From Ciona savignyi (Eukaryota > Chordata > Ascidiacea > Phlebobranchia > Cionidae): a stretch of 64,000 bases of DNA. The translations under genes were made by a program, and so were the position numbers. Below, one piece after another: positions 12,973 to 24,900 of the stretch (position 1 is the stretch's first letter; every line of letters starts with the position of its first letter). The notes beneath the pieces are model-generated. The model made no database searches, was not told the origin of the DNA, and worked only from the letters and a program-made list of their open reading frames with translations. The DNA lies in contig CH003275.1 in the NCBI GenBank assembly GCA_000149265.1, positions 2,278,292 to 2,342,291 of the forward strand, in the 5' to 3' direction.

Positions 12973-14106
12973 ATGAACAAGTTATTGCTCGTAGCTGTTT
13001 TGCTCAGTTTGTTGATTGCGAACGAAAATGTCTCTGGGTGGCGTCGAAGACGCAGAGGAGAAACAAGTGAAGGTATGTTATGCTGGGTTGTACGGTCGTG
13101 TGGCCAAATGGTTAACGCGACCGATACATATACCGACTCTTATACAAAAAAAACGGTCCTAGCGACGAGCCCATCATGGGTTCGAAACTTGGTTCGGTAA
13201 AAAAAAACAAAAAAAAAACGTTATACCGGGTTAGTGTACGGTCGTGCGGCTGAGTGGTTAACGCGACCGATACATATATTAATCTATATATAAAAAAATG
13301 GTTTCGAGTAACAAGTTTATCATGGGTTCGTAACATAACCCGATAAAAAAAGAAAACAAAATGACGTGTTTAAACATATTTGGATTGAAGATGGGCTGTG
13401 GACCACTAAATGGGGGGAGCAATATTTGGAAGGTATATCAGGTTTCAGAGGCGTAATAAATGGTTGGTTGTAGGTTAGAAATAGGGGTAATCGATATTTC
13501 CTTACTATGCAGTACTTTAATCTTTTTTAAAAATACTCGATTACCTTGTTTAAATCCAACTATTTATTTCCCATTTGTTCTCAGTTATATTTCGTCAGCT
13601 GAGCGTTAATTAAACTGCAGTTCAAATACAAATTGTACATTTAAATATGGATACCCTGGGTAGCATACTGGCAGTGGTTCTTTAAATATTCTCTTTGGCC
13701 CAACACAAGTAATCCGGTGTTATTCTCTTAACAAGTCTGTCGCGGCAATAGAAAAATACTTTCGCAACAGTAGCAAAATAATCCGAATGATTGGTTTGTT
13801 CCATAAAAATTGTTTTTTTTATTTGACTAAAAAACTTTTTTCCTCACAGATTCTGTAGAAAACCAGGGTAAGTCATGGGTTGTTGATTTGCAGATTTATT
13901 CGGGGTGCATTTACTGATTCATTAATTTTTTTATTTTAGAGTTCGATAACAACGCCATGAAAGACATCGCTGATCTGAAAGGTAAACATATATGAGACCG
14001 GTCGATTTAAACGTTAATGGCGGGAATACGCGCCCCTTAATCCCCACACGCCCCAGTGACCAAGTTTCACATTTCAGACGCTGCAGAAAGATTGGATCGA
14101 GATTAA
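12973..14106 (+). CDS. 62-residue secreted basic/acidic peptide precursor, four coding exons
   Basis: Coding exons 12973-13072, 13850-13867 (18 nt), 13940-13981 (42 nt) and 14078-14106, joined at canonical sites. All three introns are phase 1, so both internal exons are symmetric micro-exons. A noncoding leader exon of about 30 nt ends at 12757, and the acceptor TATATTCGCAG abuts the ATG. The product starts with a clear signal peptide (MNKLLLVAVLLSLLIANENV), then a strongly basic segment GWRRRRRGE, then an acidic, probably helical tail (KDIADLKDAAERLDRD). There are no cysteines. A basic mature segment with an acidic extension is the layout of many antimicrobial or bioactive peptide precursors, and the arginine run could also be a convertase site. 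This is inference: I do not recognise the family. Intron 1 carries two short SINEs. No poly(A) signal is obvious just downstream. Confidence 0.7.
13091..13350 (+). mobile_element. two short tRNA-like SINEs in tandem, in the peptide gene's first intron
   Basis: Copies at about 13091-13210 and 13237-13350, both with TACGGTCGTG heads, GGTTAACGCGACCGATACAT, GGGTTCG B boxes and A-rich tails. They are separate insertions or a local duplication with divergence. Confidence 0.8.
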
Positions 14107-14195
14107 CCACTCAACGTCCACTCAGCGGTTTGTAACAAAGAAAAACAGTTTATGTCATAATGAACCTGATTTGACTTTAATTTCATATTTTTTAA

Positions 14196-14345
14196 TCGGG
14201 CTAAGTTTCGAATCTATGATGGGCTTGTCAACAAGACCGTTTTATTTCCATATTAAATTTGGTGTATATGTCGAACGGTTGTGTGCCCGCATGATTAACG
14301 CAACGATTCATATACAAAACTCAGAAACGAGTGCAATATTAGATT
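14196..14345. mobile_element. head-to-head remnants of the short SINE
   Basis: A reverse-oriented 3' part (GTTTCGAATCTATGATGGGC, 14200-14272) is followed by a plus-oriented head (GTGTGCCCGCATGATTAACG). Both are decayed. Confidence 0.55.
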
Positions 14346-14754
14346 GAAACTTAGTACGATAAAAAATCACGCTGTCACTACACCACAGTTCAACATTGAA
14401 TGGAAATGCTGCCATCAAGCGGTCATATTAAGCTCATCTGTTTCCCAATATCGCCACTCACTATTCGGTAAATCCAATTTAAAGGACTCAAAACACACCA
14501 TGTGCTTCCGACAGCACCTACCCTAGTAGTAGCCATTAATGTCAATCTAAGCACTTATTGTAATATATTACTTTGAATTAAAAAGAAAATTTTACTTTGC
14601 AGACAAGAAAACACACAAAGATATTTTTGAACTTATTCGTAAACCTTTAAGCGCAAAAATATAAAATGTTGTGTTAAACCAATCTTAACTTGATTTTCCA
14701 TACCTGTATTTAGTATGTAACAAACTTGTCACAGGGTAGTTCACCAACAATGTG

Positions 14755-15000
14755 AATAGAAAAACGCGGGGGGCGTTACCACACGGGTAATCGTCAGATA
14801 ACACCCCGTGTCCTCTGTCAGGTTACCGGCGCTATTGTAGTGAGTTGAGTAGGCTATGTTTGAGAAGTTGCTTTACTTTAATAGCACCTATTAATCTACT
14901 CTACATGGTTTAGGTTGTGTTAAATGACTTACCCAGGGATACAACTGACTAGTTTCGAACCGAGACAACAATTTCGCATATATTCGTTAAAACCTAGAAC
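14755..15000 (-). mobile_element. long SINE, diverged copy
   Basis: Reverse-oriented: GGGCGTTACCACACGGGTAA, then a degenerate centre and head. A tail-end piece in the other orientation (TTGCCTGAACCCAGGGGATT ... ACGGGAATAAACC) follows at about 15005-15165. There is no gene between 14107 and 15933. Confidence 0.65.
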
Positions 15001-15461
15001 ATGGTCGTTAGCTTAATGTGTTTTAGAGCAAGACATTTAGAGAACATTGCCTGAACCCAGGGGATTCAACACACTAGAATAGCTTTGGTAACGGTGGGCG
15101 CAAGGAAATTTGACTACTCCCGTGATTGTGTTTTCCTATTTACGGGAATAAACCTGAATATTCTATTTTCACATCCCATTTTTTGTCAGCTAATTAAAGA
15201 CAGAAAATTATACTTTACATTTAAATATAAGTCAATAAACGAGGTAACAACTATTGATCAAACCAACGGCACTGGTCGATTGCCTTACTAATAAGGGGTT
15301 TCGTCAGGAAAACTGTGAGACAAATGTTAAAAGCAGTTTTAAGAAGGTAAATCAAGAAATAGAAACGATAAGAATGATAAAATGGCGGTAACAATCAGAG
15401 ACACTCACACTAATCTAGACGACCTGATGGGGTAATAATACGTCAGGTAAATATATATATA

Positions 15462-15545
15462 TATACTTACCGGCTCGTATACAAAAACGGTGGTCGTGAC
15501 GGCCCCATTATGGGTTCGAAACTTTTCTCGAAAACAAAGGAAAAA
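15462..15545 (+). mobile_element. short SINE, 3' part
   Basis: CGTATACAAAAACGGT followed by CCCATTATGGGTTCGAAAC and an A-rich tail. The head is missing and is replaced by a TA run. Confidence 0.6.
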
Positions 15546-15933
15546 AAGAAAGAAAAAAATACAATTATGTTTTATAGGTTAATTTGTTATTTTGTGCATC
15601 GCATTGTTTTAACATATTATACTTTAACATAGTAGGCTATACTCTGTTTAGTATACTATGGTTTTAAACCTCATTATTTCTCCCTTTAGGGGTTGTTTCG
15701 TATGTCGCCATTTCCTCAATTAAAACAAAAAAATCTTTTCAAAACAAAATACCGGTATTTTATAAAAAAAAAACGTTCGCCGGTCGCGTTTGTTGTATAA
15801 ACAAAACATGGGGAACCCCCGTTATGACTCAGCGAATGTAAATATAATGACAAAAAAACAGAAAAATAATCAATTTCTGTTCATAAAGTTATAACTGCAA
15901 ATTAGCAATAATCAAGTTATATTTTTCTCTGCA

Positions 15934-15999
15934 GCCTGTAGGAATCGCCTGCATTGTAAACATAGCTTACCGAAGGTTTTCGGTATACATAGTTTAACC
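15934..15999 (+). promoter_or_regulatory. 3' splice site and 5' UTR of ACAD10
   Basis: A strong pyrimidine tract with CTCTGCAG ends at 15934, 65 bases before the ATG. Ascidian messages are often trans-spliced to a leader, so this may be a spliced-leader acceptor or the acceptor of an upstream noncoding exon. The two cannot be told apart from sequence. Confidence 0.5.
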
Positions 16000-18900
16000 A
16001 TGAGTGTTTTAAGACATGCTCTGGGAAATAAGGGCACAACATTTCTTGGAAGAGTTTTGCATCAAACATTTTCAAACCATGTCAGATCTAAGTTCCGAGC
16101 TGTCATATTCGATATGGGAGGCGTCGTTTTACCAAGTCCTTTTCCTATGACCAAAGGTAGGTGGCTATGACAATCGGTGATAGGTGCAACTGATTAGCTT
16201 TGTGGGTTAGTGTGGCGCCTTTAAGCTAAAGGGTTGCCTGTTTAAAACTGGTCCATAGCTAGTCGATTGTGTTCTTAGATGATAGTTTTCTAGTGTCGAT
16301 AATATTTTTAAAGTTTTTTATTAAATATATGTTAGAAAACTGACACAAATTATTAATGCTAGATTATTTCTCAATAAGATAGGCCTATCGATTCATAAAC
16401 TTATTGCCAGTCAAATCAAGGGACTAAACTGGATAATTAATTGGTTTCGTGGAAACAAAAAATAAACTTAACTAAACTAAACTAGACTACCTACAGCTCA
16501 TTAAAAGTCACTTGAATTTTAAAAAATTATTCACAGAATATGAACTGAATAAGAAGATTCCAGCAGGAACAATCTGGAAGACGATTAAAGACTATGGAGA
16601 GAATGGTGCTTGGCCTAAACTGGAAGTTGGCGAAATAAACGCAGAAGAATTTGGGACAATTTTTAGCGAAGAATGTTCAAAAACTGTAAGAAATTTATGA
16701 ATGTTAAAGTTATATCATTATTACTTGTCAGGGACAGCTGACTCAATGTTTTGGTCCAATGTCTATATCTTTTTCCATGTAATATTCCATTTTGATTGAT
16801 GATTATTTGATTTCAGGCAAGAAAATAAACTTGTTATTATTATTGTATAGATGTTAAATATCTTTAATATGCAGGTTTAGCTCTCACTGTAATTCGAAAT
16901 GTTGTTAAGTAAAACGAACATACATCACTAGAGCCCAATGTATTAATAGGGTTATCCACAAAATAAAACAAAATATATAACGTAACGTAGTCACATACAC
17001 CATCTTGCAATAACTCAGGTAAGATATAAATTGTTTGTGTTATAAAGCCATAATGGATGTCTTGATTAATAAAATTACTCAGCTCATCATAGCTTATTTT
17101 AACTTTAAATTTAGTGTGTATTAGGGGTGTGGAAAATTAGTTTTTATGGTTATCCGTCACATCAAATTTTAACCGTTTAACCGTTTTTTAACAACTCTTT
17201 TTTTAACTATTATCTGTTCATTGGTTGGTAAAATGCACGCTTTTTTGACGTGAAATACCTGTCTGACAACTGTGGTATGCGTCAATAAACATTATTTTAT
17301 TAACGGCTGCCCGAGCTTTAACTTTCTTTGCCAAAAACGGTGCCGATTTGATGGTAGCTTAAAGAAAATCGGTTGACGGTTAACTGATTTTTGCAGCCCT
17401 AGTGTGTGTATATCTATAATAAAATTGTCTTATTTTGCAGGCTTGTGAAAAAATTGAAGTCCATGACTTTCTAGAATACTTGGAAATTGGAATGAAGAAT
17501 CCGATTACTGAGGTGCTTGACGCCGTCAACTGTCTCCGTCAAGAAGGAATCAAAACAGCTTTGTTAACTAATAATTGGATTCAGGGTGATGGAAAAAGTT
17601 TGCTGCCTTTCAGCCGCGACCACTTTGATGTGGTATGTACCTGTTGGGTTTTGTAAGAGTTTATACTTTGTTGCCCATGTCTGGCACATGGTCTGTCCTT
17701 ACAATTCCCTAGCTAACAGTACTCCGATAGGATAGGATAGGTTATTTATGTTTATGCCCGTGAATGGGAAAACCAAGGGGGATAATAGACACGTTTCTTC
17801 AATTTGGTAGGACCCATTAATCCGCTGGGCTCAGTCAGTGCCGTAAAATGCCTTGCCCAAGGACACAACCGAATAGCTAGTGACCAGTTTCGCACCTGCA
17901 ACCTTTCGATTGAAAGGCAACGCACTAAACCGACAGACTATATAGACATAAAATGTAATCAACCTATTCTAAATGTTAAGCTTGTGTGGTATTCACGGTC
18001 AACCTTTTTAAATATAAACTTTTAGCTTAGATTTTAATACCAAAATGAGAGGTTGTGCATATTAAATCCAGTATTATTCACTTTTGAGTTTTTACTTAGT
18101 AATATAACAAGATTATTGAATTGGATTGTGTTGTGGCATTGGCTATTGCCTAATAAATAAATATTGAATGCTAAAAATGCTATAACCTTGGGCAATGAAG
18201 ATTTCAAAACCATAAACTTGCAAACCTGTGCAACATATTCTGTTATACATTTGTTAATCTTAAGGTTTTTAAAATGTATTACATCAGGCTAGTTCATGTT
18301 GAGCTAATGTCATATAATCCAGAACCACAGTACCAGGAGCTTAAATTTAATGACAAAAGTTGTCTCTGGCTCAGTTGGTCAGCACTGAACAATTTATTTT
18401 TTAGCTGTTGGTCAGTCACTTTTAATAAATTAACAAATATAAACACCTCAGCACCTGTATTAATTTTATAGTTTTAAAGTATTTTTTTGATTCAGATTGT
18501 CGAATCTGCTGTGGTCGGAATGCACAAGCCGAAATTCCCTATTTACAATTACTGCTTGTCGAAACTAAACGTGAAACCCGAAGAGGCAATATTTCTGGAC
18601 GACATGCAGCCAAACTTAGTCGCCGCTAAGAGTCTGGGAATCCATACTATTAAGGTAATTAGGGCAACATAACACGTTTGTCCGACCGGTTAGTCTGGTG
18701 ATTTGTTGCGACGGCTTTCAACTGAAAGGTTAAAGGTTCGAAACTGGTCGCTAAGTAGTCGGTTGTGTTCTTGGGAAAGGCACTTAACAGACATTGCCTG
18801 AACCTAGTAGATTAATGGGTTCTACTAAATTAAAGGAACGTGTGAATCATACACAACACACTGCTATAGCAAACATAACCCGACGGTGGGCGCGAGGTAA

Positions 18901-21900
18901 TCTTACGATTACTCGTGTTTTAACTCCCTTGGTTTTCCCGTTCACAGGGATAAACTTGAATATCCTATCCTATCAAATGTATAGTATACCTCAGATCTAC
19001 CAGAATGTCAATATTAAAATTCTCAAAGATATGTTGGATGGCATGACTTTATGTCCTTGGGCACTTAAGGGATATTGTCTTTAGCCATTGGTTTAATCAA
19101 TTGGTTAAAAACCTGTTACATTGTTGTTTCCATATTATGTGACCCACCCATTTGTGGGCACAAGGAAACATGTGTCATGTTACACATGTAGTATGTAAGT
19201 AGGAATTTACCGCCAAAACATTTATTTCAATCTTGGTAATCCACAAGATTGTGGTGATACACACATTTGTGATAATCTTAAGTATTTTGAAGTGGTAGAG
19301 AATGTCTGACCGATAACCTTGCTGGGTTAGTACGGTATGTCACGTTTTATCCAAAAGGGTACAGGTTTAAACTGATCTTTCTTGTGTCCTTGTCGCCGAT
19401 ATTGCCTGAACCCATTGCATTAATGAGTAATACCAAAATTAAAGCAATGTCTCAATCATACACAACACACTGTTATAGCAAGAGTTACCTGACGGTGAGC
19501 ATGTGATAATCTGACAATTATCATTGTGTTAACGCCCATTGCGTTTTCCATTGATGGTTATAAACATGAGTATTCTATCATATTTATGGTAATACACATG
19601 AATATCCTATCATATTTATGGTATTACACATGAATATCCTATCCTATTTATGTTAATAAACAAATATCCAATATCCTGTCATATTTATGGTAATAAACAT
19701 GAATATCCTAGTTAACCCCTTGGTTTTCCCATTCACTGGGATAAACAAGAATATATCCCCCTATCCCTATATCCCACATTGATACAAAAGAGTAAGTTTG
19801 CAGTCCCTTGATACTTTCACTATGTAATTATTTCTGTTCAAGGTCGATGACGTCCATATTGCCATCAATGAGCTGGAACATCAACTTAATGTCCCCCTAA
19901 CAAGCGCAACCAAGGGAACAAGACCAGTGCGAAAGGAAATGCAGTTTGACGTTGCAAGTCTGACAGCTTATTTGAATGTGGGTCTGTAGAAGTTAAATAT
20001 AGTGTAGAAGTTAAATAAAGAAATTATGGTTTGAACCAGGGGTGGGCACACTTTTTAAATCAGAGGCCATAATTATTTCTTTCTTAGACAAACTGGTCAA
20101 ATGATCGAGTCCCCACTCACATATATTAAGCAGCACATAAGTATATGTGACTTCACTATTTAGTCTTTCAACTAGTTGATAACATATGGTGGGTTAAAAT
20201 AAAAACACGGTGGGCCGGATTTCGCCTGCAGGCCCCAGTTTGCCCATGTCTGTTTTAGACTAAAGTCTAATCAAGTTAAACAGAGTTATTGTATCATGGG
20301 GGATCAAACGCTAAGATTTTGAAAATCAAAAGTGCAACACTCAGCCTTTATCATTTAAATTTGTCGGTACTTTATTTTTATGGAATTTTTATTTTATTTA
20401 TGGTACATAAAGTCAATGGAAAAAATGAAATTCTGTTGCCTATTTTTCAGGTAATAATATATTTTAACTCTTGACCTCTTTGACTTCATACATATTCGGA
20501 GCTTCTAAAAATGTTGTCATTTTCCAGGAGAAATTAAACATGGGGTTTACCCATGTTCCAGAGATACGTGAGTTCAGTCATGGTCAGTCGAACCCAACCT
20601 ACCTAATCGACTATGGTCCCAATGCAAAGAAAATGGTGCTGAGGAAAAAGCCTCCAGGAAAATTACTACCTTCTGCGCATGCGATTGAAAGAGAGTACAG
20701 GTTTGTTTGTAGGTATTTAAGCATTGTGTTATATGTAGCTGCATATACGGACAGGTCTGCTCAAGCACCGGGACCAAGAAGGGAACAATGTTTACTTATA
20801 CAACACTGCTAGAATAGGATAGGATTTTCGTGTTTATCCCCGTGAATAAGAAAACCAAGAGAGTTAGAAAATGGGCAATTGTCAGACCACTTTGCGCCAC
20901 CGTCAGGTTACCGGGTGTATTGCAGTGTGTTGTATAATTGAGATATTTCTTCAATTTGGTAGAACCCAATAATCCGCTGGGTCCAGGCAATGTCCGTTAA
21001 GTGCCATGCCCAAGGACACAACCGACTAGCTAGCGACCAGTTTCGTACCTGCAACCTTACGACTGAAAGACTATGCACTAAACCACCAGACTAACCGGTC
21101 TGATGGTAATCATTAGATTACCTTATTCCCACTGTCGGCTTATTGGAGCTATTGCAGTATATTGTGTTCTAGCAGTGGATCCCACAACTTTATATTAAAC
21201 TCTTAATGCTAATGTATAAGCTTACCATCTACATGCTATTCAGATGGTTCAAATCTGTAGAATATTCTCAACTTAACAAACATGGCTACGTGTTAATAAT
21301 TACTCCTGGAATGCGACTGTGTTTTTATTCTAGTTTAGTTTTTTTTTCCACGATAAAAACACGATGCAGGACCGTTGATAAAAATTCGGAAACGGCAAAA
21401 AAAGGCAAAACAACAATCGTTCTAAAACACGTCTAAAAACCAATCAAATATCGAGTTTTGGTATAATTAGACGTGGCAGATAAACTCACTGCTTTGTTAC
21501 ACCACAAAAGCCAGCACTGTGAACCAAATAAACAACTAGACAATGTGTTCAACAGAATAATGAGCGCTTTGGGACAGCATGGGGTGAAAGTTCCTCCAGT
21601 GCTAGACTTATGTGATGATCCCTTGGTGATTGGAACCCCGTTCTATTTAATGGAACTTGTACAGGGCAATATATACAAGGTAAAGATGCACTGTTAAAAT
21701 AAGACAATATATACAAGGTAAAAAAACTGTTAAAATAGGGCAATATATACAAGGTAAAGATGCACTGTTAAAATGGGATATTGTGGAGAGTAGTATCCTA
21801 TATTTTAAACATACTATGCTTTATACAACATGATGGGATACCCTAATATATATGTGCTAGTGCACCAAACATTTTGTGAACTTGCACATTTATATATATA

Positions 21901-24900
21901 TATGAACACCTTATATATATATGAAAAAACAATAGTATATTTATTACTTCTATGTTTAACTCCCAATGTTAAAATTTGGGGAAAGAGGAAAAGGGTAAAA
22001 ATGAGTCGGGAATGAGAGAAAATGCACGCTTAAAGACTGAGTATTTCATTAGGCTTTTCTTAGGTGACACTTACATAGGAAAACTTAGAAATCTTTGGTA
22101 TACAACATAAGGGAACGATTGCACCAAGGTAATTTCACCAATTTGTCATATATATAAATCATTTTTATGTTGCAGGACCCATCATTACCTGGGATGAACC
22201 CGCAATCGAGGCAACAAGTTTACAAAGCGATGGTTGATACTCTCTGCAGCATTCATAAAGTGGACATCAACAAAGCCGGTTTGACGGATTACGGCAAACA
22301 TGGTAAGTTGCCATAGACATCATAAACAACTACTTGAAACAAGCAATTCTAAAGTACATTATTTTAAAGTTCAAAGTTTAGTCAAAAACATGATATGTAT
22401 ATTTGTGCTAAAAAAGATACCAACGCGAAAGCAGTATGTGTTGCAGGTTCGAAACTGGTCACTACCTATTCGGTTGTCTCCTTGGGCAAGGCATTTAATG
22501 GACATTGCCTGAACCCAGCGGATTACATGAGGTGATCTGACGATTGCTCGTGTGTTAATGCCCCTTAGTTTTCTCATGCATGGGGTTAAACTCGAATACC
22601 ATATCTAAATCTAGATATCATTTTTCCATTCCAGATAGTTAAATACACGTTGCTTAATGTATAAAATAACAGGTTAAGGTTTTTAAATAACTAAAATAAT
22701 GAACATTGCATTTTAACACCATTTTAAAGGCAACTATGTTGAAAGACAAGTGAACATTTGGACGAAGCAATACAAACGTAGCGAGACCCACTCTATACCT
22801 TCAATGGATCGATTAATGACATGGCTACCTCAGCATTTGCCCACGAATGAAACTACAACAGTAGTACACGGCGACATTCGGTATGTGAGGCTTTCTTAAA
22901 AGGTTTTTCTTTAAAATTAAAAAAAATGTAAATTTTGAAACCAGCTTCCAGTTTTAAAAACAAAACGCTAAATTTGGGTGCCCAAAATAAATTGCAATAT
23001 ATGAGGGTTAAAATGTACCTATTTACTGCTGTTTGCTGTCCTTTTATATTTATCAGTGAGTTTATTTATTCCAAGATAAATAAATAAATTAATCTTAGAC
23101 CTCTTAGGCAATCTACAGGTACCCCACTAAAAGTTTTTTGTTTGAATTCTTTAATCAATGACAAAATAAGTTTAGCCTTTTAAACTTTTTTTGTATTCTT
23201 TTAAAAAAAACATTGTAAGTTTTAATAACACTTGCAAAATAGCATAAATTTATCACCAGGGTCCAACCGTCCAATTCAATAAAAGGAATTATTTAAAACG
23301 TTTAAGAAATAAAACACGAGTAAAAGCTACAGTGTCAAACATTTTTTAGCTTGGTACTAAATTGTATTATAAATTGATATGATTGAAACAAGTGTTGCAA
23401 ATTTCATCATGTATGCTTTAGTTCTGGCAGTCCATGCATTTTGATCTGCACAAAAAACCACAGTGTTCAGCATTTTCAGCTTGGTATTAAATTGTCTTAT
23501 AAATTGATATGATTGCAGCAAGTGTTGCAAATCATGTATGCTTTGCTTCTGACACCATGCATTTTGATCTACACAAAAAAACCCACAGTGTTTATTATTT
23601 TTAGCTTGGTACTAAATTGTCTTATAAATTGATATGATTGCAGCAAGTGTTGCATATTTATGTATGCTTTGCTTCTGACACCATGCATTTTGATATGCAC
23701 AAAATCCACAATAACTCTGCTCTCCAGAATTGATAACTTCATCTTCCGACGAGATACTCCAGAAGTGGTGGCCACATTAGATTGGGAGTTATCCACTCTC
23801 GGAGATCCAATATCCGACCTCGCGTACAGCTGTATACCACACTTTCTTCCTGTGAATTTCCCAATAATATCAGGTGAGTTTTATAACATTGGGTGGTGAA
23901 AGTTAAATAAGTTTTATTTTGTTATATAGAAGAAAAACCTTTTTTGTTCCATATACTAAATCTATAGTTTTGGATTAGTTTAGAGAGTTAATTTGTGCAC
24001 TTCATGTAAAAACTTTTGTAACCTAACCGAATACTGTATAAACTGCGTAGTCACCAATTGAACAGCATTCCCTATTATTAGAGTCATAGGGATTTTTATA
24101 TGTAATTTAAATTGTATTCAAAAAGTACAAAAAAATGTGAGTTATTTCATAATGAATCAAATTTTCAATGATTTCGTGATTTTCATTGCACAAATATTGC
24201 CACAAGATTTAGTACACCAAACATCTATCCAACCCCAATATTTAGTCCAACTGGTGGTTTAGTTTGTCACCTTTCAACTGAAGGTTTTTTTCAAAACTGG
24301 TCACTAGCTAGTCGGTTGTCCTTGTTCAATGCACTTAACCAACATTGCCTGAATCCAGTGGATTTATGAGTTGTACTAAATTAAAGAAAGGTCTCAATCA
24401 TAGACAATACACTGCAATAGCTCCAGTAAACTGATGGTGGGCACGAGGTGATCTGTTGATTTCCCAAGTGTTAACCCCCCTGTTTTCCCATTCACAGGAT
24501 AAACATGAATACCATATGATGTACATTACATTAATATGGGCGGGTCCACAGTAGCTACCAGGACCAGGAATTTAGGCCATAGAAGGCCCATTACTCCAAT
24601 CATATCATATAATGTATCCCCACACACCAGGTTTGAAAGGAGTCAACATGAACGAACTTGGCATCCCGACCCACGAGAAGATCCTTGAGATGTATTGCGA
24701 AAAGATGAACCTCCACCAGATCGATAACTTCGACTTCTACATGGCGTTTTCCTTCTTCAGAGTGGCCTCCATTTTGCAGGGCGTTTTTAAGCGTTCAACA
24801 CAAGGTACAGAGGTTTTTAGCTGTATAAGATAGATATGATGTTCATGTTTGTCCCCGTGAATGGGAAAACCAAGGGGGTTAATACACAGGTAATCGTCAG

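Larger units (their letters stand above)
16000..19977 (+). other. ACAD10 module 1: HAD hydrolase-like domain (exons 1-5)
   Basis: Motif I is [11 protein letters not shown]: the nucleophile Asp is present, but the second Asp of the usual DxD is Gly, as in vertebrate ACAD10. Motif II is TALLTNNW, motif III the lysine in [10 protein letters not shown], and motif [20 protein letters not shown]. Loss of the general acid suggests weak or altered phosphatase activity. This is inference from the family. Confidence 0.9.
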
